A stretch of DNA of 64,000 bases from Acidobacteriota bacterium (lineage in GTDB: Bacteria; Acidobacteriota; Blastocatellia; Pyrinomonadales; Pyrinomonadaceae), in contig JAIVJZ010000040.1 in assembly GCA_020199775.1 (NCBI GenBank), positions 372,001 to 436,000 on the forward strand. The letters are read 5' to 3'. Shown piece after piece: positions 33,611-42,899 of this stretch. A program made the position numbers and the translations under genes. How positions within the stretch are numbered: position 1 is the first letter of the stretch; every line of letters starts with the position of its first letter. The notes under the pieces are model-generated. The model saw only the letters and a program-made list of their open reading frames with translations, searched no databases and had not been told where the DNA came from.

Positions 33611-34057
33611 TTCCTTCGGTTTGACGACGAGCACGGGGCAGTGTGCGTGGCGCACGACCGACTCGGCGGTCGAGCCGAAGATCATGCGCCCGAGGCCGGT
33701 GCGCCCGTGCGACGAGATGACGATCAAATCAATGTCGCGTTCGCGCGCGACGCGCACGATCTCGCCCGCCGCGTCGCCGCGGGCAATGACCTCTTCCACG
33801 TCCAGCCCCGAGCACTCTTGGCGCGCGCCCAGTTTCGGCAACTCGCGCGTCGCGGACTCTTCCAGTTGCCCGCCCATGTCCACCGCCGGCAGCGGCTCGG
33901 CCACCGCCGCGTAACCGACCGGCGGCATCATCGTCTCCACCACGTGCAGGCACACGAGGCGCGCCTTCATCTGCCGCGCAAGGTCGGCCGCGTACGGCAA
34001 AGCCGACTCGGCGCACTGGCTGAAATCGGTCGGCAGCAGAATGGAACGAATGATCAT
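33599..34057 (-). CDS. Universal stress protein UspA family
   Basis: The 152-residue product has MIIRSILLPTDFSQCAESAL, LPYAADLARQMKARLVCLHV and the nucleotide motif VISSHGRTGLGRMIFGSTAE followed by SVVRHAHCPVLVVKPK, which fits the ATP-binding UspA type (G-x2-G-x9-G-S/T). The frame opens at 34111 but the ATG at 34057 fits the family start. The C-terminal S-E-Q and the stop come from the heptamer array. Likely stress-responsive; targets unknown. Confidence 0.9.
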   Translation of the reverse strand: MIIRSILLPTDFSQCAESALPYAADLARQMKARLVCLHVVETMMPPVGYAAVAEPLPAVDMGGQLEESATRELPKLGARQECSGLDVEEVIARGDAAGEIVRVARERDIDLIVISSHGRTGLGRMIFGSTAESVVRHAHCPVLVVKPKESEQ

Positions 34058-34060
34058 AAA

Positions 34061-34138
34061 GGATGAGGGATGAGGGATGAAGGATGAACAAGACGGGATG
34101 ATTTTATTCATCCCTCATCCCTCATCCCTCATCCCTTT
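34061..34138. repeat. Heptamer palindrome, unit GATGAGG
   Basis: The left arm (34061-34090) is GGATGAGGGATGAGGGATGA-type units beginning 3 bp from the stress gene ATG; the right arm (34105-34138) is ATCCCTC units. The gap is about 14 bp. Confidence 0.9.
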
Positions 34139-34262
34139 CCGGCTCGTCATTCTACACGCAGAAGGGTCAGTTTGACAGCCCCCTACCCCTTTGCTACCAT
34201 TTTCGCCGTTTCCTACCTGAAAGACTTTTTCGCCCGTTGCTCCCGTCTGGAGATCAAAGACC

Positions 34263-35219
34263 ATGTCAACTGTAACACCCGGCCACAACTATATCGGCAT
34301 TAATGTTTCCGGCGCGTCGCTCTACGCCGCGCTCGTCTCGGGCGAAGGGCAGGTCATCGCCCGCCGCGAGGCCGCGCTTGAGAGCGGCTCCCTGCCCGCG
34401 CAGATCACCGGCCTCGTCGCCGCCCTGCGCGACGAGTCGCCGAACGTGGCCGCGCTCGGCCTCGGCGTGCCCGGCCTCGTCAGCCCGGAGACGGGTCGCG
34501 TCGTCGTCTCTTCAGACCTCCCCTCGGTCGTCCGCGCCGACCTGCAAACGGAACTCGCGCGCGCGACCAATCTCCCCATCACGCTCGTCAACGACGCGAA
34601 CGCCGCCGCCTACGGCGAATACATCGCGGGCGCGGGGCGCGGCAGCCGCAACATGTTCTACGTCACCATCGGCACAGGGATCGGCGGCGCGCTCATCATG
34701 GACGGCAAACTCTGGTACGGCGATTCGGGCTTCGCGGGCGAGTTCGGCCACATCACCATCGACCGCGAAGGCATCGAATGCACCTGCGGCAACACGGGCT
34801 GTCTGGAGACGGTCGCGTCCGCCCCGAACATCGTCCGCCGCACGCACGAGCGGCTCGTCCGCGACAGCACTTCATCGCTCACGCGGCTCGGCCTCAACAA
34901 AAATTTCACCGCCGCCGACATCGCCCATGCCGCCAACGAGGGCGACGACTTCGCCATGCTCATGATCGAACGCACCGGCCGCTACATCGGCACGGCCGTC
35001 GCCGCCGTCATCAACCTCCTCAACATCCAGCGCATCGTCCTCGGCGGCGGCGTCATGGATGCGGGCAAACTCATCCTCGACCCCATCATCCGCGAAGCCG
35101 GACGCCGCTCCTTCCAACCCTGCTTCGAGGCCACACAGATCGTCGCCGCCACCCTCGGCGCGGACGCCGTCCCCACCGGCGCGGCCATGCTCGCGCGCGA
35201 CGCAGAGAAAAAGATTTGA
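34263..35219 (+). CDS. ROK-family sugar kinase or regulator (no HTH)
   Basis: The 318-residue product has YIGINVSGASLYAALVSGEG (actin-like phosphate 1; atypical, GINVSGA in place of GIDIGGT), LVNDANAAAYGEYIAGAGRG, YVTIGTGIGGALIMDGKLWY, GFAGEFGHITIDREG and the ROK zinc motif CTCGNTGCLETVAS. There is no N-terminal helix-turn-helix, so it is a kinase-type member (glucokinase or similar) rather than a NagC-like repressor. The changed first loop may affect ATP binding. It is the last core gene before the AT-rich island. Confidence 0.9.
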   Translation: MSTVTPGHNYIGINVSGASLYAALVSGEGQVIARREAALESGSLPAQITGLVAALRDESPNVAALGLGVPGLVSPETGRVVVSSDLPSVVRADLQTELARATNLPITLVNDANAAAYGEYIAGAGRGSRNMFYVTIGTGIGGALIMDGKLWYGDSGFAGEFGHITIDREGIECTCGNTGCLETVASAPNIVRRTHERLVRDSTSSLTRLGLNKNFTAADIAHAANEGDDFAMLMIERTGRYIGTAVAAVINLLNIQRIVLGGGVMDAGKLILDPIIREAGRRSFQPCFEATQIVAATLGADAVPTGAAMLARDAEKKI

Positions 35220-35259
35220 TATCGAGTTTGGTTTAACTAAAAAGTTTTAAGGAAAATTT

Positions 35260-35319
35260 ATGCGAACCTCACATTTCGCCTCTCTGCTTCTTTATGCATA
35301 TTTGGAGGAGAAGCTATGA
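35260..35319 (+). CDS. Candidate 19-residue leader ORF coupled to tcmP
   Basis: AAGGAA precedes the ATG at 35260. The frame (MRTSHFASLLLYAYLEEKL) ends with TGA at 35317-35319, overlapping the tcmP ATG (ATGA at 35316-35319). GGAGGAG before the tcmP start lies inside this ORF. Translational coupling or leader-peptide control is plausible. No homologue is recognised. Confidence 0.5.
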   Translation: MRTSHFASLLLYAYLEEKL

Positions 35320-36452
35320 AAACTTCTTCATTTTTTGATAGCCCTAAGCGTTGGTCAAAGAGAAAGCATCGCCTCCTTGGAAAATACTTACCACCATTCA
35401 GTGCAAAACTTGGGAGCAAGGCTCCGCTAATTTACTGTGTTGATGGTTTCGCAGGTAAAGCTAAATACGATAACAATCAGCCTGGCTCCCCACTGCTTAT
35501 TGCGCAAATCGCTAACAAATGCGCGGCGTGGAAAAAGCCTGTCACCTTAAAGCTTATTAACGTAGAAGCTGATCCAGAAAATTATAAGTCTCTTTGCTAC
35601 ATCACACAGTCTTGGGAATCTAGCGGTATCGTTACAAACTTGTTGGGAAAATTTGGCGAAGCAGTGCCCAAAATCATATCTCACATTGGCAATGCACCTG
35701 CTTTGTTTTTTTTAGACCCTTTCGGGCCAACAAGTGTGAAATTTGCTGACCTTCGTCCGATCTTAGAACGTAACCAGCAAGCAACCGAGTTGATTATTAA
35801 CTTTGATGTCGATGGGTTGCGGCGTATTGTGGATTCGATTAATTCAAGAGATAACAATCTTCAAGCGAGCAAAAGGAACAAAACAAACATTGCCAACGTC
35901 ACAGAAATAATTGGTAGCAATAAATGGAAAGTAGAGGTTGAATCTGGAAGCGTAGCGACCCATGAGCGTGAAAAATTGTTACTTCATGAATACATAACCA
36001 ACTTGAGTAGCTATGGGTACAACGTCGCGTCTTATGCTGTTCGTAAAGATGTAGGTAAAACGCCCAAATACTACTTAATCTTTTGCACTCGACATGCAGA
36101 CGGCATTAAGTTGATGAACAGCTTCATTCGTGAGGAAGAAGACGAGTTGATTAGAGACTCAGCCGGGAATCCCGCGCAATTCCTTCTACCATCAGAAGAA
36201 TTTGATGTAGTTCAACAAGAAACCCAGAGGCGGCGCGTTGAACTTCGTCAATTGATCTTGAAATATCTTCAAGAAAATACGCAAACTACACGCGGGCAGA
36301 TCAGGCACCACTTTGTATTCGAGCGATTCGGAGAGTTTCACGACAAGGACTATAATTTTACTCTGAAAGAGTTGATCCAAGATGTTAGGCTCCAAACCGG
36401 ACATGGACGCAAAAGCATAAATGATACGGTACCTCTAACATTCATTCCTTGA
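35316..36452 (+). CDS. tcmP: Three-Cys-motif partner protein TcmP
   Basis: The 378-residue product has RWSKRKHRLLGKYLPPFSAK, LIYCVDGFAGKAKYDNNQPG (with the DGFAG element), ALFFLDPFGPTSVKFADLRP (DPFG) and LIINFDVDGLRRI, the features of TcmP, a protein with a Rossmann methyltransferase-like core that is named for its neighbour, a three-Cys-motif protein. The following gene is that partner. The C-terminal third (DVVQQETQRRRVELRQLILK onward) looks like a winged-helix. The biochemical activity is not established. Codon use is AT-rich and unlike the flanks. Confidence 0.88.
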   Translation: MKTSSFFDSPKRWSKRKHRLLGKYLPPFSAKLGSKAPLIYCVDGFAGKAKYDNNQPGSPLLIAQIANKCAAWKKPVTLKLINVEADPENYKSLCYITQSWESSGIVTNLLGKFGEAVPKIISHIGNAPALFFLDPFGPTSVKFADLRPILERNQQATELIINFDVDGLRRIVDSINSRDNNLQASKRNKTNIANVTEIIGSNKWKVEVESGSVATHEREKLLLHEYITNLSSYGYNVASYAVRKDVGKTPKYYLIFCTRHADGIKLMNSFIREEEDELIRDSAGNPAQFLLPSEEFDVVQQETQRRRVELRQLILKYLQENTQTTRGQIRHHFVFERFGEFHDKDYNFTLKELIQDVRLQTGHGRKSINDTVPLTFIP

Positions 36453-36484
36453 ATTTCTAATTTAAAGATTCTAGAGGTAGGTTT

Positions 36485-37207
36485 ATGGGCACCAAGTCAA
36501 CAATAGAATGGACTGAATCAACATGGAATCCAGTCACGGGTTGCACAAAGCTTAGTCCTGGCTGTGACAATTGTTATGCGGAAAGGTTAGCCGTTCGTTT
36601 GCAGGCTATGGGACAGGGCAATTATGCAAACGGGTTTAAGCTAACGGTTCAAGAGCACATGCTTGAGTTGCCGCTTAAATGGAAGACGCCGCAGGTTATC
36701 TTTGTTAATTCCATGAGTGACCTCTTCCATAAAGATGTCCCGACAGAATACATTCACAGAGTTTTTGATGTGATGAAGCGGGCGCATCAACATCGTTTCC
36801 AAATTCTGACGAAGCGGTCTCAACGTCTGATGAGATTAAGCCCGACGCTGGATTGGCAGCCTAACATTTGGATGGGTGTCAGCGTCGAAAACAACGATTA
36901 CACCTTCCGCATCGAACATCTTCGTGAAACAGGGGCGCACGTTAAATTCCTCTCGTTAGAACCTCTGCTTGGGTCTTTACCCAATCTTGACCTGCGAGGA
37001 ATTGACTGGGCTATTGTCGGCGGCGAGTCCGGTCCACATGCCCGCTCAATGCAACCGGAATGGGTCGTTGATATTCGCAATCAATGTCAGACTGCTGGTG
37101 TTCCTTTCTTCTTCAAACAATGGGGAGGCACTAACAAAAAGAAAGCTGGCCGTGTACTTGAAGGCCAAACATGGGATCAAATGCCGCTGGCGATGGCGGT
37201 TGCCTAG
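36485..37207 (+). CDS. DUF5131 / phage Gp37-Gp68-like three-Cys protein
   Basis: The 240-residue product begins [20 protein letters not shown] and carries the three-Cys motif [17 protein letters not shown], which resembles a radical-SAM cluster, followed by [75 protein letters not shown] and [11 protein letters not shown]. This is the DUF5131 family often called phage Gp37/Gp68. It is the usual partner of TcmP. A role in nucleic-acid modification or repair is suspected but unproven. It is 32 bp downstream of tcmP with AGAGGTAGG as RBS and so likely co-transcribed. Confidence 0.9.
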   Translation: MGTKSTIEWTESTWNPVTGCTKLSPGCDNCYAERLAVRLQAMGQGNYANGFKLTVQEHMLELPLKWKTPQVIFVNSMSDLFHKDVPTEYIHRVFDVMKRAHQHRFQILTKRSQRLMRLSPTLDWQPNIWMGVSVENNDYTFRIEHLRETGAHVKFLSLEPLLGSLPNLDLRGIDWAIVGGESGPHARSMQPEWVVDIRNQCQTAGVPFFFKQWGGTNKKKAGRVLEGQTWDQMPLAMAVA

Positions 37208-37233
37208 AAGCAGGTTTCGCTTTATCAGAGAAG

Positions 37234-37267
37234 ACGGGCGCGCGTGCGGTTTCGCGCCCGTTTTGTT
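37234..37267 (+). terminator. Terminator of the tcmP operon
   Basis: ACGGGCGCG (37234-37242) pairs with CGCGCCCGT (37253-37261) around a 10-nt loop, followed by TTTGTT. It separates the tcmP operon from the toxin-antitoxin remnant. Confidence 0.8.
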
Positions 37268-37325
37268 ATGTTAAGGATGAACATTTTCGACTTACTTGGT
37301 GTCGTCCGGCGTTAGGAGAACCTAC

Positions 37326-37526
37326 ATGTTAGACCCGAAGCAACTTGGTGTGCAGTACATCACCAATCAAGCCGGAGAAAAAACCGCCGTCATCTTATCG
37401 CTCAACGAATTTCAAGAACTCCTTGAGGATATAGAAGACCTTGCGGCGGTAGCCGAGCGAAGGAACGAACCGGCGATCTCGCATGAGGAATTCATTGCAG
37501 AATTGAAACGTGATGGACTCATATAG
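37326..37526 (+). CDS. Phd/YefM- or RelB-type antitoxin
   Basis: The 66-residue product (MLDPKQLGVQYITNQAGEKT) continues AVILSLNEFQELLEDIEDLA and ends AISHEEFIAELKRDGLI, the layout of short antitoxins with an N-terminal DNA-binding part and a C-terminal toxin-binding helix. TAGGAGA lies before the ATG. It overlaps the toxin ATG by 14 nt as usual for such pairs. Confidence 0.85.
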   Translation: MLDPKQLGVQYITNQAGEKTAVILSLNEFQELLEDIEDLAAVAERRNEPAISHEEFIAELKRDGLI

Positions 37527-37782
37527 AGTCGAATGGAAACGCGCTGCGACGAAAGAAGTCAGGAAACTCCCGCGAGATGTCAGGTTGAAAATCCTGGGGG
37601 TGGTTGAGCAGTTGCACTCGAACTCGCTGCCCGCAGGTGCGAGAAAGCTGGTCGGCTCGGAACATACTTATCGCTTGCGAGAAGGTGACTATTGAATCAT
37701 CTACACAATTACGGCTTCCGTGTTGTTAATTGAAATTATACGAGTCGGGCATCGCAAAGATGTCTATGACAGGCTCAGTTAA
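37513..37782 (+). pseudogene. RelE/ParE-type toxin gene, in-frame TGA
   Basis: The ATG at 37513 gives MDSYRVEWKRAATKEVRKLP, and later LVGSEHTYRLREGDY, then TGA at 37693-37695. Reading on in the same frame continues IIYTITASVLLIEIIRVGHR followed by KDVYDRLS and TAA at 37780-37782, the full C-terminal half of a RelE toxin. In homologues the stop position is Arg (YRLREGDYRIIY pattern), so one CGA to TGA change would explain it. The truncated 60-residue product lacks the usual catalytic C-terminal residues. Confidence 0.9.
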
Positions 37783-37800
37783 GTTTTAGAACTGAATTTA

Positions 37801-39600
<1,800 letters not shown>

Positions 39601-39631
39601 AAAACTACCTCGAAAAAAAGGAGTGGTTGAG

Positions 39632-41281
39632 ATGAAGCGTCTGCTGGTTGTCTCGCTCTTTTTCCTCGCCTCCACCTTCGCGCACGCGCAGCACCACGCG
39701 AACACCCCGGCGGGCACGGGCGCGGTCACGCTCCTGCCCGGCCTCGGCGCGCATTATTACCCGATCTCGACGGCGAACGCGGAGGCGCAGCGGTTCTTCG
39801 ATCAGGGGCTCGTCCTCGTCTACGCCTTCAACCACGACGAGGCCGCGCGTTCCTTCCGGCGTGCCGCCGAACTCGACCCGCAATCGGCGATGGCCTACTG
39901 GGGCATCGCGCTCGCCGCCGCCCCCAACTACAACTCGACGACGATGGACGACGCGCGACGCAAGACCGCCGACGAAGCTATCCGCAAGGCTCTCGCGCTG
40001 TCGGCGAACGCGCCGGAGCACGAACGCGCGTACATCGAGGCGATGCGAAAACGTCTCCCGGCCGAAGCGGGGGCGGATCAGCCGAAACTCTCGCTCGATT
40101 ACGCGGAAGCGATGGGCGCGCTCATGCGCCGCTACCCGGACGACCTCGAAGCCGCCACGCTCTACGCCGACGCCGTGATGATCCTGAACGCGTGGAAGCT
40201 CTGGTCGCCCAGGGGCGCGCCCACACCGGGGACGGAAGAGATTGTGTCGGTGCTCGAATCGGTCTTGCGGCGCAATCCGAATCACGTCGGGGCGAACCAT
40301 CTCTACATCCACGCCGTCGAAGCGTCGGCGCAGCCGGAGCGCGCGCTGCCGAGCGCGGACAGGCTCGGCGCGCTCGCGCCCGCCGCCGGTCATCTCGTAC
40401 ACATGCCCGCGCACATCTACCAGCGCGTCGGCGATTACGAAGCCTCCGCGCGCGTGAACGAACTGGCCGCCCGCGCCGACCGCGCCTACATGGAAGCCAC
40501 GAGCGGCACGCAACACGGCATCTACACGGCGGCTTACTACAGCCACAACCTGCATTTCCTCGCCGCCGCTTACAGCATGCAGGGACGTTTCGCGGATGCG
40601 CTCAAGGCCGCCGAGCAGCTTGAGTCGAACGTCCGGCCGCGACTCGAAGGGATGAGTTTCCTCGAAGATTTCCTGCCGACAAGGACGCTTCTGCTGGTGC
40701 GTTTTCGCCGCTGGGACGACGTGCTCAAATCGCCGCAACCCGTCGCGTCTCTGACCTACACGCGTGCCCTGTGGCACTGGGGGCGCGGGCTGGCACACGC
40801 TGCGACGGGCAAGACGGCGGAGGCGCAGGCGGAGCAAAAAGTTTTCGAGGCGGCCGTCAAAGCCTTACCCGAAGGCGCGCGGTTCGGCGCAAACGCCGGG
40901 CGCGACGTGTTGCGGATCGCGGGCTACATCCTCGCCGCGCGCATCGCGGGCGCGCGGGGCGAACCTAAACTCGCCATCGAACTCTTCCGTCAGGCCGTCC
41001 TTGTCGAAGACTCGCTTTTTTACAACGAGCCGCCCGACTGGTATTACCCGCCGTCGCGCGAGTCGCTCGGCGGCGCGCTTTTGGTGAGCGGCGAATACGC
41101 GGAGGCGGAGCAAGTCTTCCGCGCAGACCTCGGACGCAACCGGCGCAACGGGCGTTCGCTGTTCGGGCTGGCGGAGAGTTTGAAGGCGCAGGGCAACGCT
41201 CGCGCCGCCGCGCTCGTACGACAGGAATTTGAACGCGCTTGGAAGAACGCGGACGCGCCGCTCAAAGTCGGCGACCTCTGA
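39632..41281 (+). CDS. TPR-repeat secreted protein
   Basis: The 549-residue product has a signal peptide (MKRLLVVSLFFLASTFAHAQ) and TPR-type helices, for example QRFFDQGLVLVYAFNHDEAA followed by RSFRRAAELDPQSAMAYWGI, and LGALAPAAGHLVHMPAHIYQ. It is of the family of secreted TPR proteins with the HMPAHIY(Q/L)R motif, found in Acidobacteria and Bacteroidetes; its function is unknown. AAAGGAG precedes the ATG at 39632; a GTG at 39623 is an alternative. It runs co-directional with lepA (31 bp). Confidence 0.85.
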   Translation: MKRLLVVSLFFLASTFAHAQHHANTPAGTGAVTLLPGLGAHYYPISTANAEAQRFFDQGLVLVYAFNHDEAARSFRRAAELDPQSAMAYWGIALAAAPNYNSTTMDDARRKTADEAIRKALALSANAPEHERAYIEAMRKRLPAEAGADQPKLSLDYAEAMGALMRRYPDDLEAATLYADAVMILNAWKLWSPRGAPTPGTEEIVSVLESVLRRNPNHVGANHLYIHAVEASAQPERALPSADRLGALAPAAGHLVHMPAHIYQRVGDYEASARVNELAARADRAYMEATSGTQHGIYTAAYYSHNLHFLAAAYSMQGRFADALKAAEQLESNVRPRLEGMSFLEDFLPTRTLLLVRFRRWDDVLKSPQPVASLTYTRALWHWGRGLAHAATGKTAEAQAEQKVFEAAVKALPEGARFGANAGRDVLRIAGYILAARIAGARGEPKLAIELFRQAVLVEDSLFYNEPPDWYYPPSRESLGGALLVSGEYAEAEQVFRADLGRNRRNGRSLFGLAESLKAQGNARAAALVRQEFERAWKNADAPLKVGDL

Positions 41282-41386
41282 AAACTTCGACCTCACGGAC
41301 TTGCGGCCGGAAACTTTTCCCGCCGCGTTCGGAGTGTGTAGAATGGCGACGCATTAACACGTCCCGGTCGAAAGCGAGATAACGTC

Positions 41387-41419
41387 ATGAACATCTCTCT
41401 GACCTTTCCTCCCTGGTAA
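41387..41419 (+). CDS. Candidate 10-residue leader ORF upstream of MFS gene
   Basis: The frame reads MNISLTFPPW then TAA, in a 294-bp gap. A TAGAAT box at 41338-41343 could serve as -10 of a promoter, with no clear -35. Downstream GTACCT (from about 41436) pairs with AGGTAC (near 41472) around a GC-rich loop. The ORF has only a weak RBS. Pro-Pro-Trp-stop could slow ribosomes. An attenuator for the transporter is a speculation. Confidence 0.3.
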   Translation: MNISLTFPPW

Positions 41420-41575
41420 CTTCCCCAACCCGCAGTCGTACCTGACGACGTGCCGACGCTGGCGCGACGGCTGAGGTACGCCCGCGCACGCTCCTCGATT
41501 CCTCCGCCCCGGAGAACGCACCCAAGCGCACACCCGCCACGGCGTTCACACTTCCGGGAAAAGAGGAATCAGCAA

Positions 41576-42802
41576 ATGTCGAATCACGCGCACTCGCATA
41601 GCGTCTCGCCGTCAACCAACGCGGCCGGGCGCACACTCCGTCGTCTCACCTTCACACTGCTCGCGATTGAGTTTCTGGACGAACTCGTCGACGGCTCGCG
41701 TCAAGCCGCGTGGCCGCACATCCGACGCGACCTCTCGCTCTCCTACGCGGACATCGGGCTGCTGCTCACCATCCCTAACCTCATCTCCGGCATCATCGAA
41801 CCGCCGCTCGCGCTCCTCGGCGACACGCGACACCGGCGCGCGGTAATTCTGTCCGGCGGAGTTTGCTTCGCGCTCTCCCTGTTCCTCGTCTCGCAGAGCG
41901 CGGGCTTCGCGTCGCTGCTGCTGGCTCTCGTGCTGTTCTATCCGGCGGGGGGCGCGTTCGTCAGTTTGTCGCAGGCCGCGCTGATGGACTGCGCGCCCGC
42001 GCGGCACGAGGCAAACATGGCGCGCTGGGCTTTCGCCGGGTCGCTCGGCATCGTCGCCGGGTCGCTCGCGCTGAACGCCACGGTGGCCGCGGGCGCGACG
42101 TGGCGCGCGTGGTTCGGCATGCTGTCGGCCGTCTCCGTGCTGCTCGTCTGGGCCGCGCGCCGTTTCGCTTTCGACGCACGCGGCCACGCCGACACGCCGC
42201 CCGAACGCTCAGGCATCAGACAGGGCGCGCTGGATGCCCTGCGCGCTTTGCGGCGCGGCGAAGTGCGGCGTTGGCTCGTGCTGCTGGAGTTTTCCGGCTT
42301 GATGCTCGACGGCTTCCACGGCTGGCTCGCGCTCTACTTCGTTGACGTGGTGGGCGCGAGCGACGCACAGGCGGGCTTGGGCGTTGCCGTCTGGACGGGC
42401 GTAGGCTTGGGCGGCGACCTGTTGCTCATCCCTCTGTTGAAGCGCGTGCGCGGCCTCAGCTACCTGCGTTGGAGCGCGCTCGCGATGCTCTGCCTGTTCC
42501 CCGCCTTCCTGCTCGCGCCGAACCTCTACGCCAAGCTCGCGCTGCTCGGACTGTTCGGCATCTCGAACGCCGGTTGGTATTCGATCCTCAAGGCGCAGCT
42601 TTACGCCGCGATGCCCGAACGAAGCGGCGCGGCGCTCGCGCTCAGTAACGTCTCCGGCCTCGTCGGCGGCGCGATCCCGCTCGCACTCGGGCTCGTGGCC
42701 GAACGTTTCGGCCTCGCCTCGATGATGTGGCTTTTGCTTGCGGCTCCGCTCATGTTTCTCGTCGCCATCCCGCGAAAGGAAAAAAGTTTTAAGACATGTT
42801 AG
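41576..42802 (+). CDS. Major facilitator superfamily transporter
   Basis: The 408-residue product starts MSNHAHSHSVSPSTNAAGRT and has twelve hydrophobic helices, including FLDELVDGSRQAAWPHIRRD (with a TM1-like element), LLLTIPNLISGIIEPPLALL, FASLLLALVLFYPAGGAFVS, LSGLVGGAIPLALGLVAERF and SMMWLLLAAPLMFLVAIPRK. Substrate unknown. The long upstream region has a short ORF and a hairpin. The frame opens at 41450 but the ATG at 41576 has the better context. Confidence 0.85.
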   Translation: MSNHAHSHSVSPSTNAAGRTLRRLTFTLLAIEFLDELVDGSRQAAWPHIRRDLSLSYADIGLLLTIPNLISGIIEPPLALLGDTRHRRAVILSGGVCFALSLFLVSQSAGFASLLLALVLFYPAGGAFVSLSQAALMDCAPARHEANMARWAFAGSLGIVAGSLALNATVAAGATWRAWFGMLSAVSVLLVWAARRFAFDARGHADTPPERSGIRQGALDALRALRRGEVRRWLVLLEFSGLMLDGFHGWLALYFVDVVGASDAQAGLGVAVWTGVGLGGDLLLIPLLKRVRGLSYLRWSALAMLCLFPAFLLAPNLYAKLALLGLFGISNAGWYSILKAQLYAAMPERSGAALALSNVSGLVGGAIPLALGLVAERFGLASMMWLLLAAPLMFLVAIPRKEKSFKTC

Positions 42803-42899
42803 GCTAATGTTTCAACGCCGCCGCCGCCCGCCGCGCCCGCTTGCGAGTCGCGGGCGCAAGAAGCGCGCGAACGGGCGGACTTTTAACCGACATAACATC

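Larger units (their letters stand above)
35220..37800. other. AT-rich accessory island (tcmP, DUF5131, antitoxin, broken toxin)
   Basis: The stretch is much poorer in GC than both flanks and differs in codon use (AAA, ATT, TTA, GAA frequent). It carries four gene remnants or genes and no repeat array, integrase or tRNA. It is placed between ROK and lepA, so it was probably gained horizontally; borders are not precise. Confidence 0.75.

Noticed and set aside
37693..37695. Selenocysteine or readthrough at the RelE TGA
   Set aside because: The position is Arg in homologues, no SECIS-like hairpin follows, and a simple transition explains it.
35220..37800. Prophage or integrative element
   Set aside because: No integrase, transposase, attachment duplication or tRNA border was found; only composition supports transfer.
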